A DNA stretch of 64,000 bases. It comes from Camellia lanceoleosa (taxonomy: Eukaryota > Streptophyta > Magnoliopsida > Ericales > Theaceae). Positions 1 through 10,173 of this stretch are shown piece by piece; the first letter of the stretch is position 1; the number at the start of each line of letters is the position of its first letter. Both the position numbers and the translations under genes were made by a program. The notes under the pieces were generated by a model. That model searched no databases. It saw only the letters and a list, made by a program, of their open reading frames with translations, and was not told where the DNA came from. Location: NCBI GenBank assembly GCA_025200525.1, contig CM045758.1, forward strand, positions 8,862,580-8,926,579, given 5' to 3'.

Positions 1-795
1 AGATGAATGATGCAAACATGCTTTATCATCTTGTATGCTAATTGAAATATGCCCTATATCTAACCATAAATGGCGGGTAAATAAAAGGGAAGAAAGACGT
101 GGGGTTGGAAGACATACATCACACTCATCCACACTTATTACAATTATGCCCTCGCGCAGAGGGTCCGAATAAATAATACAGTCCCAAATAAAAGAATAAT
201 ACAGTCCGAATAATACAACCCGAATAAATATACAGATTCCTAATTAATTAACAGATTAACTAAGAAAAATTGTAAACTGGCATTCAAGCCAGGGGCTGCC
301 TCGACTCCGCTTCGGATAATGAAATGATGCATGTTGAGTTGCTTTGCGCGGAAATCCACTGGGATGCCCCAATTAGCCTCTGTTTGCAATGTTTCTCGAA
401 ATGCATGCCAGACTCCGAAAAGTTGCTGACTCTTCATTTTTGCTGCAACAGAGAGCAGGAAAGGGGCATGGCAATGTATTTCACAAATATATGCATGCCT
501 CGTTTCTCGTGCCACCAATCACGCATTCGATGCATGATGGCCGAGGAGCCGAATTGCACAACTCAATATGGGATGAATGCACATGAATGCTACAACAAAA
601 CCTAACTCCATCATGGGTAATCCGGAGTGTCGGTGACTTGGGAATTGAGACCCGTTCCGTCACTCGGAGTACGAGACGTGCCTCGTTTCCCGTGCCCGAG
701 CTAACTCCTATCCCGAACACGATGCAATATGCATGATATGCATGAATGCAACTAAAATACAATCCTAATATACATAATGCTATGAAAATGAGATG

Positions 796-1425
796 CCTCG
801 GAATGCGTGCACGCGGGCACGCAAACTGAGGAAATGATCCTAGGGCATAAAATGGCATACGCAATGCAAATTGGACTTACACTAATGCGAGTGGACCTCA
901 GCCACACTCACATAAGAGGCCGTCGGATAAAAATGAAGTGCCTCGAAATGCGTGCACACGGGCACGCGAACCGAGGCAATGGCATACACAATGCAATGAT
1001 GCTAAAATGAGACGTCTCGAAATGCGTGCACACGGGCACGCAAACCGAGGCGATGGCATACACGATGTGATGCGACTAAAATGAGATGTCTCGAAATGCG
1101 TGCACACGGGCACGCAAACCGAGAAAGTGGAACACGGAATGTAGTGATGCTAAAATGAGATATGCGATGCAATATGGGCTTACACCAACATGAGAGAGCC
1201 TCAGCCACACTCATATAAGAGGCCAATGGATGAAAATGAAGTGCCTCGAAATGCGTGCACACGGGCACACAAACCGAGGCAATGGTACTAAAGTATGAAA
1301 TGGCATTCCAAATGCAGATTGGACTTATACTAACATGAGAGGGCCTCAGCCACACTCACATAAGAGGCCGTGAGATGAAAAATGAAGTGCCTCGAAATGC
1401 GCGCACATGGGCACGCAAACTGAGG
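796..1425. repeat. Degenerate repeats in the LTR with a GTGCACACGGGCAC core
   Basis: Six copies of a block reading roughly CCTCGAAATGCGTGCACACG then GGCACGCAAACCGAGG start near 796, 941, 1015, 1090, 1246 and 1390. They are separated by spacers containing ATGGCATACACAATGCAAT. The core is partly self-complementary. The right LTR carries the same array (22556-23181), but some of its copies have lost the core. The solo LTR at 29926-34259 has only one recognisable copy, near 31826, so the array has expanded in the giant element. Confidence 0.75.
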
Positions 1426-1984
1426 CAATGGCCCTGAGGCAATGGCCCTATGGCACGAAATGACATGGAAAATGATATGCAAACATGCAAATGGAATTTC
1501 AGCACTCACAAATGATGCAAAACAGTCCCGAAAGGTGGGGAAATGACACCAAATGCACGGAACGGTCCCGAAATGCGATATTAAGCACCCGAAATGGCCT
1601 ACAGCCATACTAAACATGCATAATTGGTAAATGACATGCAAAACAGTAGCAAGGCAGCCCAAAAATAGCATTTTTTACAATACAAAACATGGCGAAATAG
1701 TGAGCATAGATAGGACAACAATGGCATGCAAAAATGGGGACCAAGAGAGGGGTATTTAAGCAAGTGATGTATGCGATGCTCAAACTGAAAAATTTCCTTA
1801 TAAAACACTGATGAGGGACCAAAAATATGCACATTTACAGTTTATGACAACCCTCAAATCAGTATGAAAACTTGCTAAAAATGTCATGCAAGAATGAAGC
1901 CAACAAAGGCTAGAACATGAAGTATGCCTTACATTCATCAAACATCCTTGGACCCTTAACAAAACATGACAAAAAGGCCAAAAT

Positions 1985-2640
1985 ATGGATATTTTAAGTA
2001 CTGCTCATGGCCGAAAACAGAAGCTAGATAGGCCTAAAAAGCATGCAAAAATGGGGGCCAAAGAGGGATATAAAGACAAGCACAACATGGAGACCCCCAA
2101 CAAGGTTGATCCCTTCTACAATGTTGTAGAAGGACACAAAATAAGCTTACTCACAGTTCATGACATGCTCCAAAACAGACTACATGCAGGTCAAACAAAT
2201 CATGCAAATTTACGGTAAATATGAGAGATTATGAAGCAAGTGCATGATATAGAGGCCAAACTGGGTTTATCCCTTCTTCAATGTTGAAGAGGGGCTCAAA
2301 ATAGGCCCACTTTCAGTTTACATTATGCTCGAAAACAGATCACTCATAGGCTAGAAAAAACATGCAAAAATAAGGGTAAAACATGGATTCAAAGCAAGTG
2401 GCTTATGGAGCATGAAAACAAGGTTTATCCCTTCTTCAATGTTGAATAGGGGCTCAAAATAAGCACAATATCAGTTCATGATATGTCCCAAATCAGACTA
2501 CACATAGGCCAAATATTCAATGCAAAATAATGGCATATAAGAGGATATTGAAACAAGTGCAAGATGGAGGGCTCAAACAGGGTTGAGCCCTTGAACAAAC
2601 ATGAAGAATAGCTCAAATTAGACCTAGTTTCAGTTAAGGT
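1985..2640. repeat. About 159-bp tandem modules each carrying a short hairpin
   Basis: A perfect hairpin lies at 2112-2133 (stem CCTTCTACAA, two-base loop). Near-copies are at about 2271 and 2429, spaced 158-160 bp. Each is followed by GCTCAAAATA and a CAGTTYATGA-like block, and a more decayed copy follows near 2585. In element sense the modules lie downstream of the LTR promoter, in the long untranslated leader. The right LTR (about 23730-24390) and the solo LTR (about 32250-32760) carry equivalent modules. Confidence 0.7.
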
Positions 2641-2712
2641 CGGAGCCCAAAACAGTAAGCAAGTAGGCTTAAGAAATGAGGCAAGAAAGTGCTACAAAAG
2701 AGGGAATTTGAG

Positions 2713-2718
2713 ACTTGC
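2713..2718 (-). promoter_or_regulatory. LTR splice-donor position (GC variant in this copy)
   Basis: On the minus strand the sequence reads TTCAAGG followed by GCAAGT, 224 bp downstream of the LTR TATA box. The right LTR has GTAAGT at the same place (24439-24444) and the solo LTR has GTGAGT (32996-33001). A conserved donor at a constant distance from the promoter suggests that the leader can be spliced. Here the GT has become GC, a weaker donor. Confidence 0.5.
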
Positions 2719-2937
2719 CCTTGAAGACCTCTTTTTTTCTACTTCTTGGCTTGAGGAAAGTTGCTTCTAAGCCTCTAAGAAAGCTCTCCTTGCTGCTGGA
2801 AATGGAGTGGTGATAGTGGTGCTTGAAGATGATGAAGAAATGGCACCAAACTTAGGGAAAATGAGAGAGATAGAGATGGAGATGTGTATGTATGCTTGAG
2901 GAAAATTTTCTAACCTTAGGGACAGAGCTGGGAGGCC

Positions 2938-2947
2938 CCTTATATGG
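2938..2947 (-). promoter_or_regulatory. LTR core promoter (TATA / CArG-like CCATATAAGG)
   Basis: The minus strand reads TCCATATAAGGGG, a good plant TATA box which also fits CC(A/T)6GG. Downstream on the minus strand is a CT-rich leader typical of LTR transcription starts. Upstream are TGGCCGGCCA palindromes (3074-3134) and the 161-bp U3 repeats (3488-3809). The right LTR has the identical box at 24664-24673. Confidence 0.65.
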
Positions 2948-3073
2948 ACAAAAAGAGGGGTGTAAAAGTGGAGTGAAATGCACCCAAGTGTTTCCCTCCA
3001 AAATATCCCCCGGATACAGATCTTTTCTCGGGGAAACAGCTATACAGCTGTGCAGCACAGGTCCCAAGGAGCA

Positions 3074-3134
3074 TGGCCGGCCAGGTATTTTTACTGCAAG
3101 TGGCCGGCCAGCCACCCCCCATGGCCGGCCGGCT
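3074..3134. promoter_or_regulatory. GGCCGGCC palindrome cluster of the LTR promoter
   Basis: TGGCCGGCCA occurs at 3074-3083 and 3101-3110, and TGGCCGGCCGGC at 3122-3133, about 130-190 bp upstream of the minus-strand TATA box. The same motif precedes the promoters of both antisense genes (5157-5194, 10027-10061) and of the solo LTR (33403-33482). In the right LTR (24795-24845) the motif is damaged. Confidence 0.65.
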
Positions 3135-3487
3135 AGGGGCAAAAATGGAAGTTTGGAATTGCTGGCCGAGCTCTACATATTGGTGTTCTCCCATGTCTCA
3201 TCTTCAAGGCCCTGTGGTTGAAAATTGGCAACTGTAAAACAGGAGAAACAACAAGCCAAGTTTAGGAGGGGTTCAAAAATGAAAGAAACAATTACTGGCC
3301 GAGCTCCATTTTTTAGGGTCCTCCCATGTGTTTACAACACAAATATGCGGTTTTGGCTCGAAGAAAATGGCCCTAGGGTGTTCAACATTAGCCCGGAAGT
3401 GAGAAAAACGGGCGCCGGGGGGCGCCGGAGGAGCATAACTGGTTGCTGAGACAATTGCTGTCCTCCCACCCTCCAGTGACCTTCCTT

Positions 3488-3809
3488 ATGATAAAACAGA
3501 GGTACCTGCCAAAAATGAACAAAAACCGATGCAAAATGAATGCTCGGGGGCCAAAACCCGCAGTTCGGGGCCCCGAAAATAGGCTGTTAAGCACCGAAAG
3601 TGGTGTTTGGCTATGAAGTGGGTCTCTCAGACCCCAGTGTCCCTCGTTATGATAAAACAGAGGTACCTGCCAAGAATGAACAAAACCCGATGCAAAACGA
3701 ATGCTCGGGGGCCAAAACACGCAGCTCGGGGTCCCGAAAACCAGCCGTTAAGCACAAAAAGTGGTGTTTGGCCACGAAGTGGGTATCTAAGACCCCAGTG
3801 TCCCTCGAA
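3488..3809. repeat. 161-bp tandem duplication in U3
   Basis: Two copies start with ATGATAAAACAGAGGTACC at 3488 and 3649, exactly 161 bp apart. The right LTR has the same pair at 25200 and 25361. The duplication lies upstream of the LTR promoter in element sense, where enhancer repeats are common. The solo LTR lacks it. Confidence 0.85.
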
Positions 3810-4178
3810 AGGGAGTAAATGAGATGCATGCCAGAAGCCGGAGGAATCGGAGATGGTTGGGTGGTCCCGAACCGAGGCACACGGCCTGACGGCTCCGAAA
3901 ACCGGGAACCGGGCTCCGAAATGGGCAAAATGGCCTACGGGCACGAAATGTAGCCCACTGACCCGAGAGATGGTCTCTGAGGACCTCTCCTCCCTTCAGA
4001 AAAAAGCAGAGAAAACCGTGTCTCGGTTATGGCAAGAGACAAGGCACGAAGAGTTCGAGTCCGGAGGCGGGCGCCTGACGCGACTCGAGACTTCGAACGA
4101 GCACAAGATGCAATATCACCGGCGCTCAATCGGTGACGTCCCGAGTATTAAGGTCGGTCAAAAATAGGGTGTCTCTGA

Positions 4179-5100
4179 TTGCCCTCTTTGTAACTTCGGA
4201 AGTCAAGTGGCGGAGTGAATGTCAAAGCCTAGAGACGACCCATTTTGACAAGGCCGAAGACTTAGACAATCATACAAGATGAACAGAGATATGTGCCCGC
4301 AGGCGTGCCCGCAGGCAGGGGGGCAAAATGCGAAGCGACATGCACGGAGACAAATGCTCATGCAAATGCAGCAAGCTGTAATGAAGCAAGTATTTGCAAA
4401 TAGATGCAACAGTTTTAAGCAAGAATGCAAAGCAACAACTACATTTCATGCAGTTAGGAATGCGGAGAATTATTCAATTCTCGTCGCGTCTCACACGGAG
4501 AAGATACGATACCTGCGCGATTCGTCTGGTCGCTCCAGCCTCAAATGAACCGTACATACAATATCGTGCCTGCAAAAGAGAGAAATTCAACAAGAACAAT
4601 ATGCTAACAACATATATTCAATGTGATTCCTATGGTTCCGAAAGTTTGACACACGTAGTGTCGGCGAGTGAATGCATCGCAATGCGAGAAAGGAACACGC
4701 GTGACAATGCATGCTCGAGCACAGAGGTATGGTACATCAAGAAATCATGCATGATAATGCAAAATTCTCATAAGAATGCAAGTTATATGCAAAACAATGC
4801 AAAACGAGCACGAATCAGGGTGTCCGTTTGTTGCGAAACAACGAGCTGGGAAATGCGCATTTCGGCGAAGGCAACTTGATCGCGGCCTCTAATTCACCTC
4901 CCGGAGAGGTTACAACATGTTTGAAAAGGATACACCTTGATTTTGATGAGTGATGATGAGACACATGTCAGAAATTGCAGCTGAAGTTCCGGTGGAGCAG
5001 TTTCGCGCCAGAAAGTGCACTTTTCTTGAACTTTTTCGGGTCCCGGGAACTCCGATCTTCCTCAAAATTTGCAGAGAGCTAGAGGGGCGTGTGGGGAACA
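4179..5100. other. Spacer between 3' LTR and the PMD gene
   Basis: This stretch is non-repetitive at first, then rich in ATGCAA and GCATGC words (4280-4810). ORFs of up to 161 codons cross it but have no recognisable domain and unlikely composition. No gene is supported. It probably belongs to the element's untranslated 3' region. Confidence 0.6.
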
Positions 5101-5241
5101 CCACCGGCCAGGTGGTTGCCCTAGGGGAGGCCACCGGCCAGGGACAAAAAAGCAGATGGCCGGCCAGCTACAAAAGGTGGCCGGCCGGCCACCTGTCCAA
5201 AAGTAGGGGCATTTTGGTCTTTTGCCTCATTTCTATATATA
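5101..5241 (+). promoter_or_regulatory. Promoter of the antisense PMD gene
   Basis: CCACCGGCCAGG occurs twice (5101 and 5131), then TGGCCGGCCAG at 5157, then a perfect 20-bp palindrome AGGTGGCCGGCCGGCCACCT at 5175-5194. A TATA-like run (TCTATATATATCC) follows at 5232-5243. This order, GGCCGGCC module then TATA box, repeats at the DUF7745 gene. Confidence 0.6.
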
Positions 5242-5448
5242 TCCTTGCCCATTCATTCCAAAATCACTCCCACGGCCATGAAATCTTCTCCCCTTGCTCC
5301 CCAAACCATTTTTTCTTTCAGATCTGCACTTTATACGCGCTTTTCAGCCTCCCACGTAAGTTGTTTTCGCGAAATCCTTCAGTTTTAAGCACTTTGAGCC
5401 GACTAAATTTTGGTTTCGGGGCTTCTTTTCTCATTTTCACCACTTGAG

Positions 5449-5581
5449 GTAAGTTTGTCTCAATATTTGGAAGATTTTCTCGGGAGTTGACTTTTGTTGA
5501 CTTTTCCATTTCCCGGGAGTTGACTTTTGTTGACTTTTTCCAATTTTGGCTCATTTCGCTCATTTTTGCTCCTTTTTGCAG
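5449..5581 (+). other. Probable 5'-UTR intron of the PMD gene
   Basis: A strong donor (TTGAG|GTAAGT) at 5449 and a good acceptor (CCTTTTTGCAG) ending at 5581 bracket a 133-bp T-rich stretch. The PMD start codon follows 11 bases later. The intron contains a tandem pair of GGGAGTTGACTTTTGTTGAC. Confidence 0.55.
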
Positions 5582-5591
5582 ATTTTCTAAA

Positions 5592-8500
5592 ATGGCGGGT
5601 GATTATCCTCATGGTGGAGGTCCTCCAGGTGCCGGAGATGATTTTGATGTCATTACATTGCCCCCGAGAGTCTGCCCTTTTATTCCGGGGAGATACGCCC
5701 CACCGGTACATGTGCTTCCGCGGGCCGTTTTTCGTCGTTTCATTGGGTTCAACGACCGGGCACCCGGGGATTTACTTCTGCGAGAGCCGGAGCAGCACCT
5801 CTCTCACGATGCACGAGAGGTATTTCACTTTATTTTCTGCATTTTTCGTGCATTTGGTAGCTTTGCCATGCTTGAACACACAGTTTTAGCTTATGACATA
5901 GTATTTTGCCTGCATCCTGAACGTGTTAGTTAAACGCTTGAATTGCTGAACACACGGTTCACTGACTGATTGATTGTGAACGCATGGTACACATTAGTTA
6001 AGAAATGAACACACGGCTCAAACACTGATTTGTCGAACACACAGCCCGAATTTGAAGGTGAACACACGGCACACACTGACTAAGAGTAGAACACGCAGCC
6101 CAAACTCTGATTTTCTGAACACGCAGTCCAAGTTGATGGTGAACACACAGCCCACACTGATTGAGAGTAGAACACACAGTCCCAAACTCCGATTTTCTGA
6201 ACACGCAGTCCAAGTTGATGGTGAACACACAGCCCACACTGATTAAGAGTAGAACGCACAGTCCCAAACTCCGATTTTCTGAACACGCAGTCCAAGTTGA
6301 TGGTGAACACACAGCCCACACTGATTAAGAGTAGAACGCACAGTCCCAAACTCCGATTTTCTGAACACGCAGTCCAAGTTGATGGTGAACACCCCGGCCC
6401 TTATCGATTAAGAGTAGAGCACGATCCCAAACTCCGATTTTACGAACACGCATCGGGTTGATGGTGAACACACACCCATCGATTAGGATTGAACACACGA
6501 TCCCAAACACAGTTCTTGAACACGCAGCCAGATTTGAAGTGAACACACACCATCGATTTTTACGAAATTTGAACACGCACCCAAATACCAAATTCTTGAA
6601 CACAGAGCCCAGTTGAAGTGAACACACTGATCGATTGAGAATTGAACACGCACCCAAAACACAAATTCTTGAACACGCAGCCAGTTTGAAGTGAACACAC
6701 ATTAATCGATTTTTTGAAATTTGAACACGCGACCCAAATACCAAATTCACTTGAACCAGACCCAGATTTGAAGTGAACACACGTTAATCGATTGAGAATT
6801 GAACACGCAGCCCAAAACACAGATTTACTGAACACGCAGCCCAGATTTGAAGTGAACACACAGCCCACTGATTTTTCATTTGCACACAGCTATTTCATTT
6901 CATTTGCACACAGCTATTTCACTTCATTTGCACACAGCTATTTCACTTCATTTGCACACAACTCGCATTTTATTGTGTACTGAACACATGTATTCATTCT
7001 GAATGCAGGGTGGCTCTCGCACCGTCTTGAGGATCTGGCTCTTGCCATGAGACTGGTATCTTTGAGCTTCCAGAGGCTGTCCGGGATCTAGTCGATCTAG
7101 CAGGGTTCGGAGCATTCTGCGTGGGATTATCACGTTGTTCTGCCAGCAGGACTTTGTTAGCTGCTTTGGTGGACAGATGGTGGGACACCACCAATTCCTT
7201 TCACTTTTCTGCCACCGGAGATATAACCATGACTCCGCTGGACTTTGCCGTACTCACCGGCCTAGACGTAGGCAGTTGGCCCATACCTTATGACGAGGAT
7301 ATGGGAGAGTGGGAGGCCGCTTGGACACATCTATTGGGGGCTCGCCCACCTATAGACAGAGCTTCCGGGAGAGTCCGGTACACCTGGTTCTCTTCCCGTT
7401 TTAGGAGGCCGGAGATGGAGCCTGAGTCTCCTGAGGAGGTTGAGCAGTACGCCCGTGGCTTCCTTATGTTCCTCTTTGGCACCACTCTGTTTGCCGATAG
7501 GGGGAACACTGTCGGGTTGTATCTTCTGAGTGCCCTAGTGGACCTATCACAGGTCAGTCGATATGACTGGGGTGGCGCTGGCCTGGCTACCCTCCATTGT
7601 TATATGAGTACAGCCTCTCGCGGGTGGGGAGACTTACTCGGCGGCTATTGGAGAGCCTGGGAGGTACGTTCTGTCCTCTTCATTTACATTTCCACTCCTT
7701 ATTACTTGTTCATTGCACACACGACACACTTTGCACTCTATATTCTGCCTTTAGCACTTTGTATTCACATTCTGCACTGCTTTTCTCAGCTATGGGTGTA
7801 CGTATACTTTCCCACATTAGCCCCGGAGATGGAGGTGGCAGGACTCCTTATGACTCCGTTTTCGCTGGTATTCGAGGGCGAGCACCGACCGAGACCTCGA
7901 GAGACTCTCTTCTACCTGCGACAGTATTTTGATACTTGTCGGACGGACAGGTATTTCAGAACTCTCAGTTCCTTTCATTTTCATCTTTGATCTGCCCTGT
8001 ATATTCCTGATTTCTGATTGATTTATGCACTGGTTATTCGCAGATTACTTGGCAGCCCTGGGCGGTCTTTGGTGACGATCTCCAACATCAGTATCCCGGA
8101 GGATCGGGCACTTCCCAGTATAGGTTCTTGCTCGAAGGACCTGCTGGTAGGGCATGGTTCATGGGGGAACGCTTCCTGCGTCAGGTGTGGGGGTACGATT
8201 CTCAGGACCCTCCTGTTGTACCTCCAGCCACTATGCGGACTGCCGATAGACTGTCTTCCCAGGAGGTCACTAGTGCTATGCAGGGCACCAATGCTTTGTT
8301 ACATCTCATGGAGGGGGACTACGCCACCTATCGTCGTATATATCTGATGCCCCCCTTGATGGGAGTGCGTGCTCCGTCACGGAGGTCTACTGATGTGCCA
8401 TCTTCGAGTCGTGCCGGTGCTACGGATATCCCCTCCTCTAGCAGGGCTGGTGCATCTAGGGGTAGAGGTAGTTCGATTCCTCCGATCCTTCTGTCTCTTC

Positions 8501-9383
8501 ATCATCATCCTGGGTGGCCAGACATGCCGACCGAGTTGACGAGTTGGCGGTTCGGGACTCCTTACCAGGTCCCGCTAGAGCCTCCTCTTCGACCCACGAT
8601 ATATGCAGGATCTGATTCACCCCGGTATGTTTCTGACTTTGATTTATCAATCAGATTACTTGGACATTCATTCCCTCACTGATAGTTTTGCATTTGTATT
8701 TGCAGCCCCCAGTTGAGTACACGTAAGAAGCGCTTTCGGGATGTCGCTTGCACGTTCGAGGGCATGATCCTACGGAGGGAGGCACAGATGGCCATCATGG
8801 GTGTGCAGGTATTATCCATCTTCCTTGTATTTAGCATATTTCTGATGACACGCTAGTTTTGAACATCTTGTTGTATTGATAGGCTGTGTAGAGCACATCT
8901 GGCACACACCCCACTCGCATATTGTACTTGCATCTGCTTTTCATATTTGAATTGATGTATTGAACTTTTCATTTTCAGATGCCTCCCGTGTATGCTCACC
9001 GTGGCAGACCACCGGGCCTTCTCGAGAGGTCGAGTCTTGGACCTGTTCATGGTACTGGGCCATCTGGGCCTTTTCGAGGAGCTGGGCCATCCAGGCCTTC
9101 TCGGGGAGCTGGGCCATCTAGGCCTTTTCGAGGAGCTCGAGGAGCAGGGTCGTCTCGCAGATGCAGGGCACCCATTATTGAGGAGGAGGAGGAGGAGGTC
9201 GCAGACCGTGAGTCAGAGACATCTGCTGGGGAGGGAGGCTCCGGTCTTGGTTCCAGGAGTGGAGACGAGGCTGAGGGGGATCTGGAGGATGATAGCTCTG
9301 ACCCGGATGGTGATGATGGTGCAGAGGTTATCCCGCAGAAGAGGATGAGAGGGCCTCCTCATTCTCGTTCCAGAGGATATTGA
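5592..9383 (+). CDS. Plant mobile domain (PMD, aminotransferase-like) protein, six exons, antisense to gag-pol; possibly frame-damaged
   Basis: Proposed exons are 5592-5819, 7009-7663, 7790-7950, 8044-8624, 8706-8808 and 8979-9383, all with GT-AG borders. Exon 2 carries the typical PMD core: AGFGAF, then LLAALVDRWW, SFHFSATGDITMTPLDFAVL and LTGLDVG. Exon 3 continues with WVYVYFPTLAPE, and exon 4 with AWFMGERFLRQVWG and a Ser/Arg-rich tail. Exon 6 encodes GPSRPFRGAG-type repeats, an acidic stretch with a run of six Glu, and a basic end. PMD proteins such as Arabidopsis MAIN and MAIL1 are linked to transposon silencing and gene regulation, and the domain also occurs inside transposons. Phases agree at junctions 2-3, 4-5 and 5-6. 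At 1-2 and 3-4 the downstream frame is off by one base, and the start of exon 2 has a stop (7028) in the core's frame. The copy may be disrupted, or my exon ends may be wrong there. Confidence 0.75.
5935..6880. repeat. Minisatellite in PMD intron 1 (82-bp higher-order unit)
   Basis: Blocks starting with GAACAC and ending before the next GAACAC, each about 24-29 bp, are arranged in a regular 82-bp period at 6141, 6223, 6305 and 6387. A second half (6400-6880) is more degenerate, with TCGATT replacing CTGATT. The array fills most of the first intron of the PMD gene. Confidence 0.85.
6886..6965. repeat. 24-bp tandem repeat at the end of PMD intron 1
   Basis: CATTTGCACACAGCTATTTC is repeated four times with a 24-bp period, the last copy changed, just before the exon 2 acceptor at 7008. 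Confidence 0.85.
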
Positions 9384-10026
9384 TGCTATTTCCTGCTTTA
9401 TTTTACTTTTTGCTAGTAGTTTGTAGCACTTTGCATATTGTTAGGCAGTTTTATTTCTTGTAAAACTTATACCTTTTCTTTGTTGTAAAACATGATGGAA
9501 TGAAACAGCTTTCGAAAAGGCATTTGTATTTGAAATTCTTTAGCATTGCAACGCATCATTTTGCACAAAATGGAATTGAATGAAAAATGTGCCTTGTGTA
9601 TTTACCGGGTCAGGTAATGAACCGACGCAACAAATCAAAAACTCGACTCACTAAGAAATAACAAAATCTTAGCAAGTTTACAACTCGATAAGCAAAGTAC
9701 AACAATGTTACCGACTCAATAAACAAGACTTAACAAAATTGTGTAAACAAAAGGTAACCACTCAAAACACAAAATGCGACAACTCGACAAAACTTACAAC
9801 TCGATAAACAAAGCAACAACTCGACAAGCAAAACAACAACTCGATAAGCAAAAATACAACTAAGCGTACTTCGGACAGACGATCTGGATGATGGAACGTA
9901 TCCGAAACTGAGAGAAATGGAGGCCTTCGACGTTCCTGATGCCTAGAAATGCCTCAAACTTCCTTCCGGAGGGCAAAACAAGACCAACGCATGGCCAAAC
10001 ACATTTTGTATCTGGAAACTAGAGGG
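9384..10026. other. PMD 3' UTR and spacer with AACTCGA(T/C)AA repeats
   Basis: The first 150 bp are T-rich, as expected for a 3' UTR. From about 9630 to 9865 the word CAACTCGA(T/C)AA(G/A)CAAA recurs many times at irregular intervals in an A/C-rich stretch. No ORF of interest. The repeats end about 160 bp before the GGCCGGCC module of the next gene. Confidence 0.6.
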
Positions 10027-10128
10027 TGGCCGGCCTACTAGAATAGATGGCCGGCCGGCCACCTCTCCCGCAACCCCCAGAATTTTGACACGTGTCCTTT
10101 GAATAGTGTTTTACCCTCCCTATAAAAG
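10027..10128 (+). promoter_or_regulatory. Promoter of the DUF7745 gene: GGCCGGCC module, G-box, TATA box
   Basis: TGGCCGGCC lies at 10027-10035 and the 14-bp palindrome TGGCCGGCCGGCCA at 10048-10061. The perfect palindrome GACACGTGTC, containing a G-box core CACGTG, is at 10087-10096. TATAAAAG is at 10121-10128, 46 bp before the ATG. Order and spacing fit a plant RNA polymerase II promoter on the plus strand. Confidence 0.75.
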
Positions 10129-10173
10129 CCCTAGCCTTGGAACTTATTCATTTCATCACCGTTTCTCACAAAA

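Larger units (their letters stand above)
1..4178 (-). repeat. 3' LTR of the giant element (left copy, 5' part cut by the window)
   Basis: The sequence matches 21744-25882 nearly base for base over long stretches, with some locally divergent patches. In element sense (minus strand) it begins at about 4178 with a decayed form of TGTAGACACC. A purine-rich tract (AAAGAGGG on the minus strand, about 4182-4195) lies just upstream and is the likely polypurine tract. Inside are three tandem repeat systems: a CCTCGAAATGCGTGCAC-type repeat at 796-1425, hairpin modules at about 1985-2640, and a 161-bp duplication at 3488-3809. A TATA/CArG promoter lies at 2938-2947. Confidence 0.88.

Noticed and set aside
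240..1832. Many 60-130-codon ORFs in the LTR, mostly on the minus strand
   Set aside because: They follow the CCTCGAAATGCGTGCAC repeat arrays, recur in the same frames in the right LTR, and their products are only translations of the repeat. No domain is visible.
9630..9865. CRISPR-like array
   Set aside because: Repeats are short and degenerate, spacing is irregular, and the context is a plant retrotransposon.
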